64,000 nt of DNA, taken from assembly GCA_013398015.1 (NCBI GenBank), contig VZRR01002766.1, forward strand, positions 161,381 through 225,380. Direction: 5' to 3'. Numbering within the stretch: the first letter of the stretch is position 1; each line of letters begins with the position of its first letter. This document shows, piece after piece, positions 63,616 through 64,000 of this stretch. Under the pieces are notes generated by a model, which made no database searches, was not told where the DNA came from, and saw nothing but the letters and a program-made list of their open reading frames with translations. Position numbers and translations under genes: made by a program. The DNA is from Oreocharis arfaki. Lineage: Eukaryota; Chordata; Aves; Passeriformes; Paramythiidae.

Positions 63616-64000
63616 CACCCAAGCCAAACCGTGTCTAATTTAATTTATTAGACTCCACTCACTAAGAGGGGTCCAAAGAAGAAATCACCTCTGCCCCGCA
63701 CAACTTACTAGCACCAAAGGGAAGGCACCTGCTGCCCTCCATGAGCTTACAAAGCTCCAACCTCTTCCCGCTCATACGGCACTAAACTTGTTCTGTCCCC
63801 GCATCCCTCTGCTGCAGATGGAGACCCCTCCCTGCCACTGCCGGGACGCTCGGAGCGGCACCGCTCCTCCCCGGCGGGCCTGCTTCTTGTCGTGTCCGGC
63901 TCGCACGGGCCGCTCCAGGTCGTCCTGCGTCTCCAATCCCCATCCCTATCCCGGTCCCGCTCCCCATCCCGATCCCGATCCCTCTCCTGCTCCCGCTCCC
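63520..64000. promoter_or_regulatory. CpG island, continuing past the window
   Basis: CpG density rises sharply from about 63520. The last 220 bp hold about twenty CpG, against a CpG-poor background in most of the window. Such islands usually mark promoters or first exons. On the plus strand a frame beginning at an ATG (63818), just after an acceptor-like tgctgcag, stays open to the window end. On the minus strand 63782-63967 is also open. The C-rich repeat creates open frames on both strands, so neither is good evidence for a protein. The direction of transcription is unknown. Confidence 0.6.
63938..64000. repeat. C-rich hexamer-like tandem repeat
   Basis: Imperfect repetition of a 6-bp unit of the form ccc(c/g)(a/g/c)t (catccc, gatccc, ggtccc, gctccc) runs to the window end and probably beyond. 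Its length outside the window is unknown. Translation gives a proline-alternating pattern on one strand and a glycine-alternating pattern on the other. Confidence 0.85.

Noticed and set aside
1..64000. tRNA, rRNA, snRNA, CRISPR or replication-origin features
   Set aside because: No cloverleaf-like, array-like or other RNA-gene pattern noticed by eye; a covariance-model scan was not possible.

Overview
The window is vertebrate nuclear DNA, almost certainly from a bird. The main evidence is the repeats. There are several CR1 LINE fragments, including copies carrying the avian-type 3' end, older CR1 fragments of the kind shared with turtles and crocodilians, and short palindromic repeats of a very old sauropsid type. 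There is one short retroviral solo LTR with a 4-bp target duplication. I saw no mammalian Alu or L1 sequence. All family names here come from my memory of consensus sequences, not from a database search.

I found no protein-coding gene I can support, and no tRNA, rRNA or other RNA gene. The longest open frames (about 200-220 codons, near 5.3, 41.4, 46.0, 48.1 and 53.5 kb) lie in GC-richer, CpG-poor stretches. They have no recognisable domains and look like chance. The window reads as intergenic or long-intron DNA.

Layout: 1-13.5 kb is mostly unique sequence with one old palindromic repeat near 4.45 kb. A CR1 piece lies at 13.5 kb and a four-copy 39-bp minisatellite at 19.3 kb. From 19.5 to 38.4 kb the DNA is AT-rich and unique, with one weak CR1 remnant near 27.1 kb, a weak exon-like stretch near 29.6 kb, and an AT-rich block near 22 kb that may be regulatory. 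An ancient CR1 lies at 38.5 kb. At 44.3-44.8 kb there is an enhancer-like block next to a perfect 14-bp inverted repeat, followed by a T tract, a CR1 and a long ancient sauropsid repeat (45.2-46.0 kb). From 53 to 59 kb old and young repeats cluster, ending in a 438-bp solo LTR inserted cleanly inside a CR1. The last ~480 bp become CpG-rich and run into a hexamer-like C-rich repeat at the edge, which suggests that a promoter or first exon of a gene lies at or beyond the right end.

I did not find a convincing new biological system. The items most worth checking are the enhancer-like block with its inverted repeat, the right-edge CpG island with a short GC3-rich open frame, the ancient sauropsid repeats, and the nested LTR.
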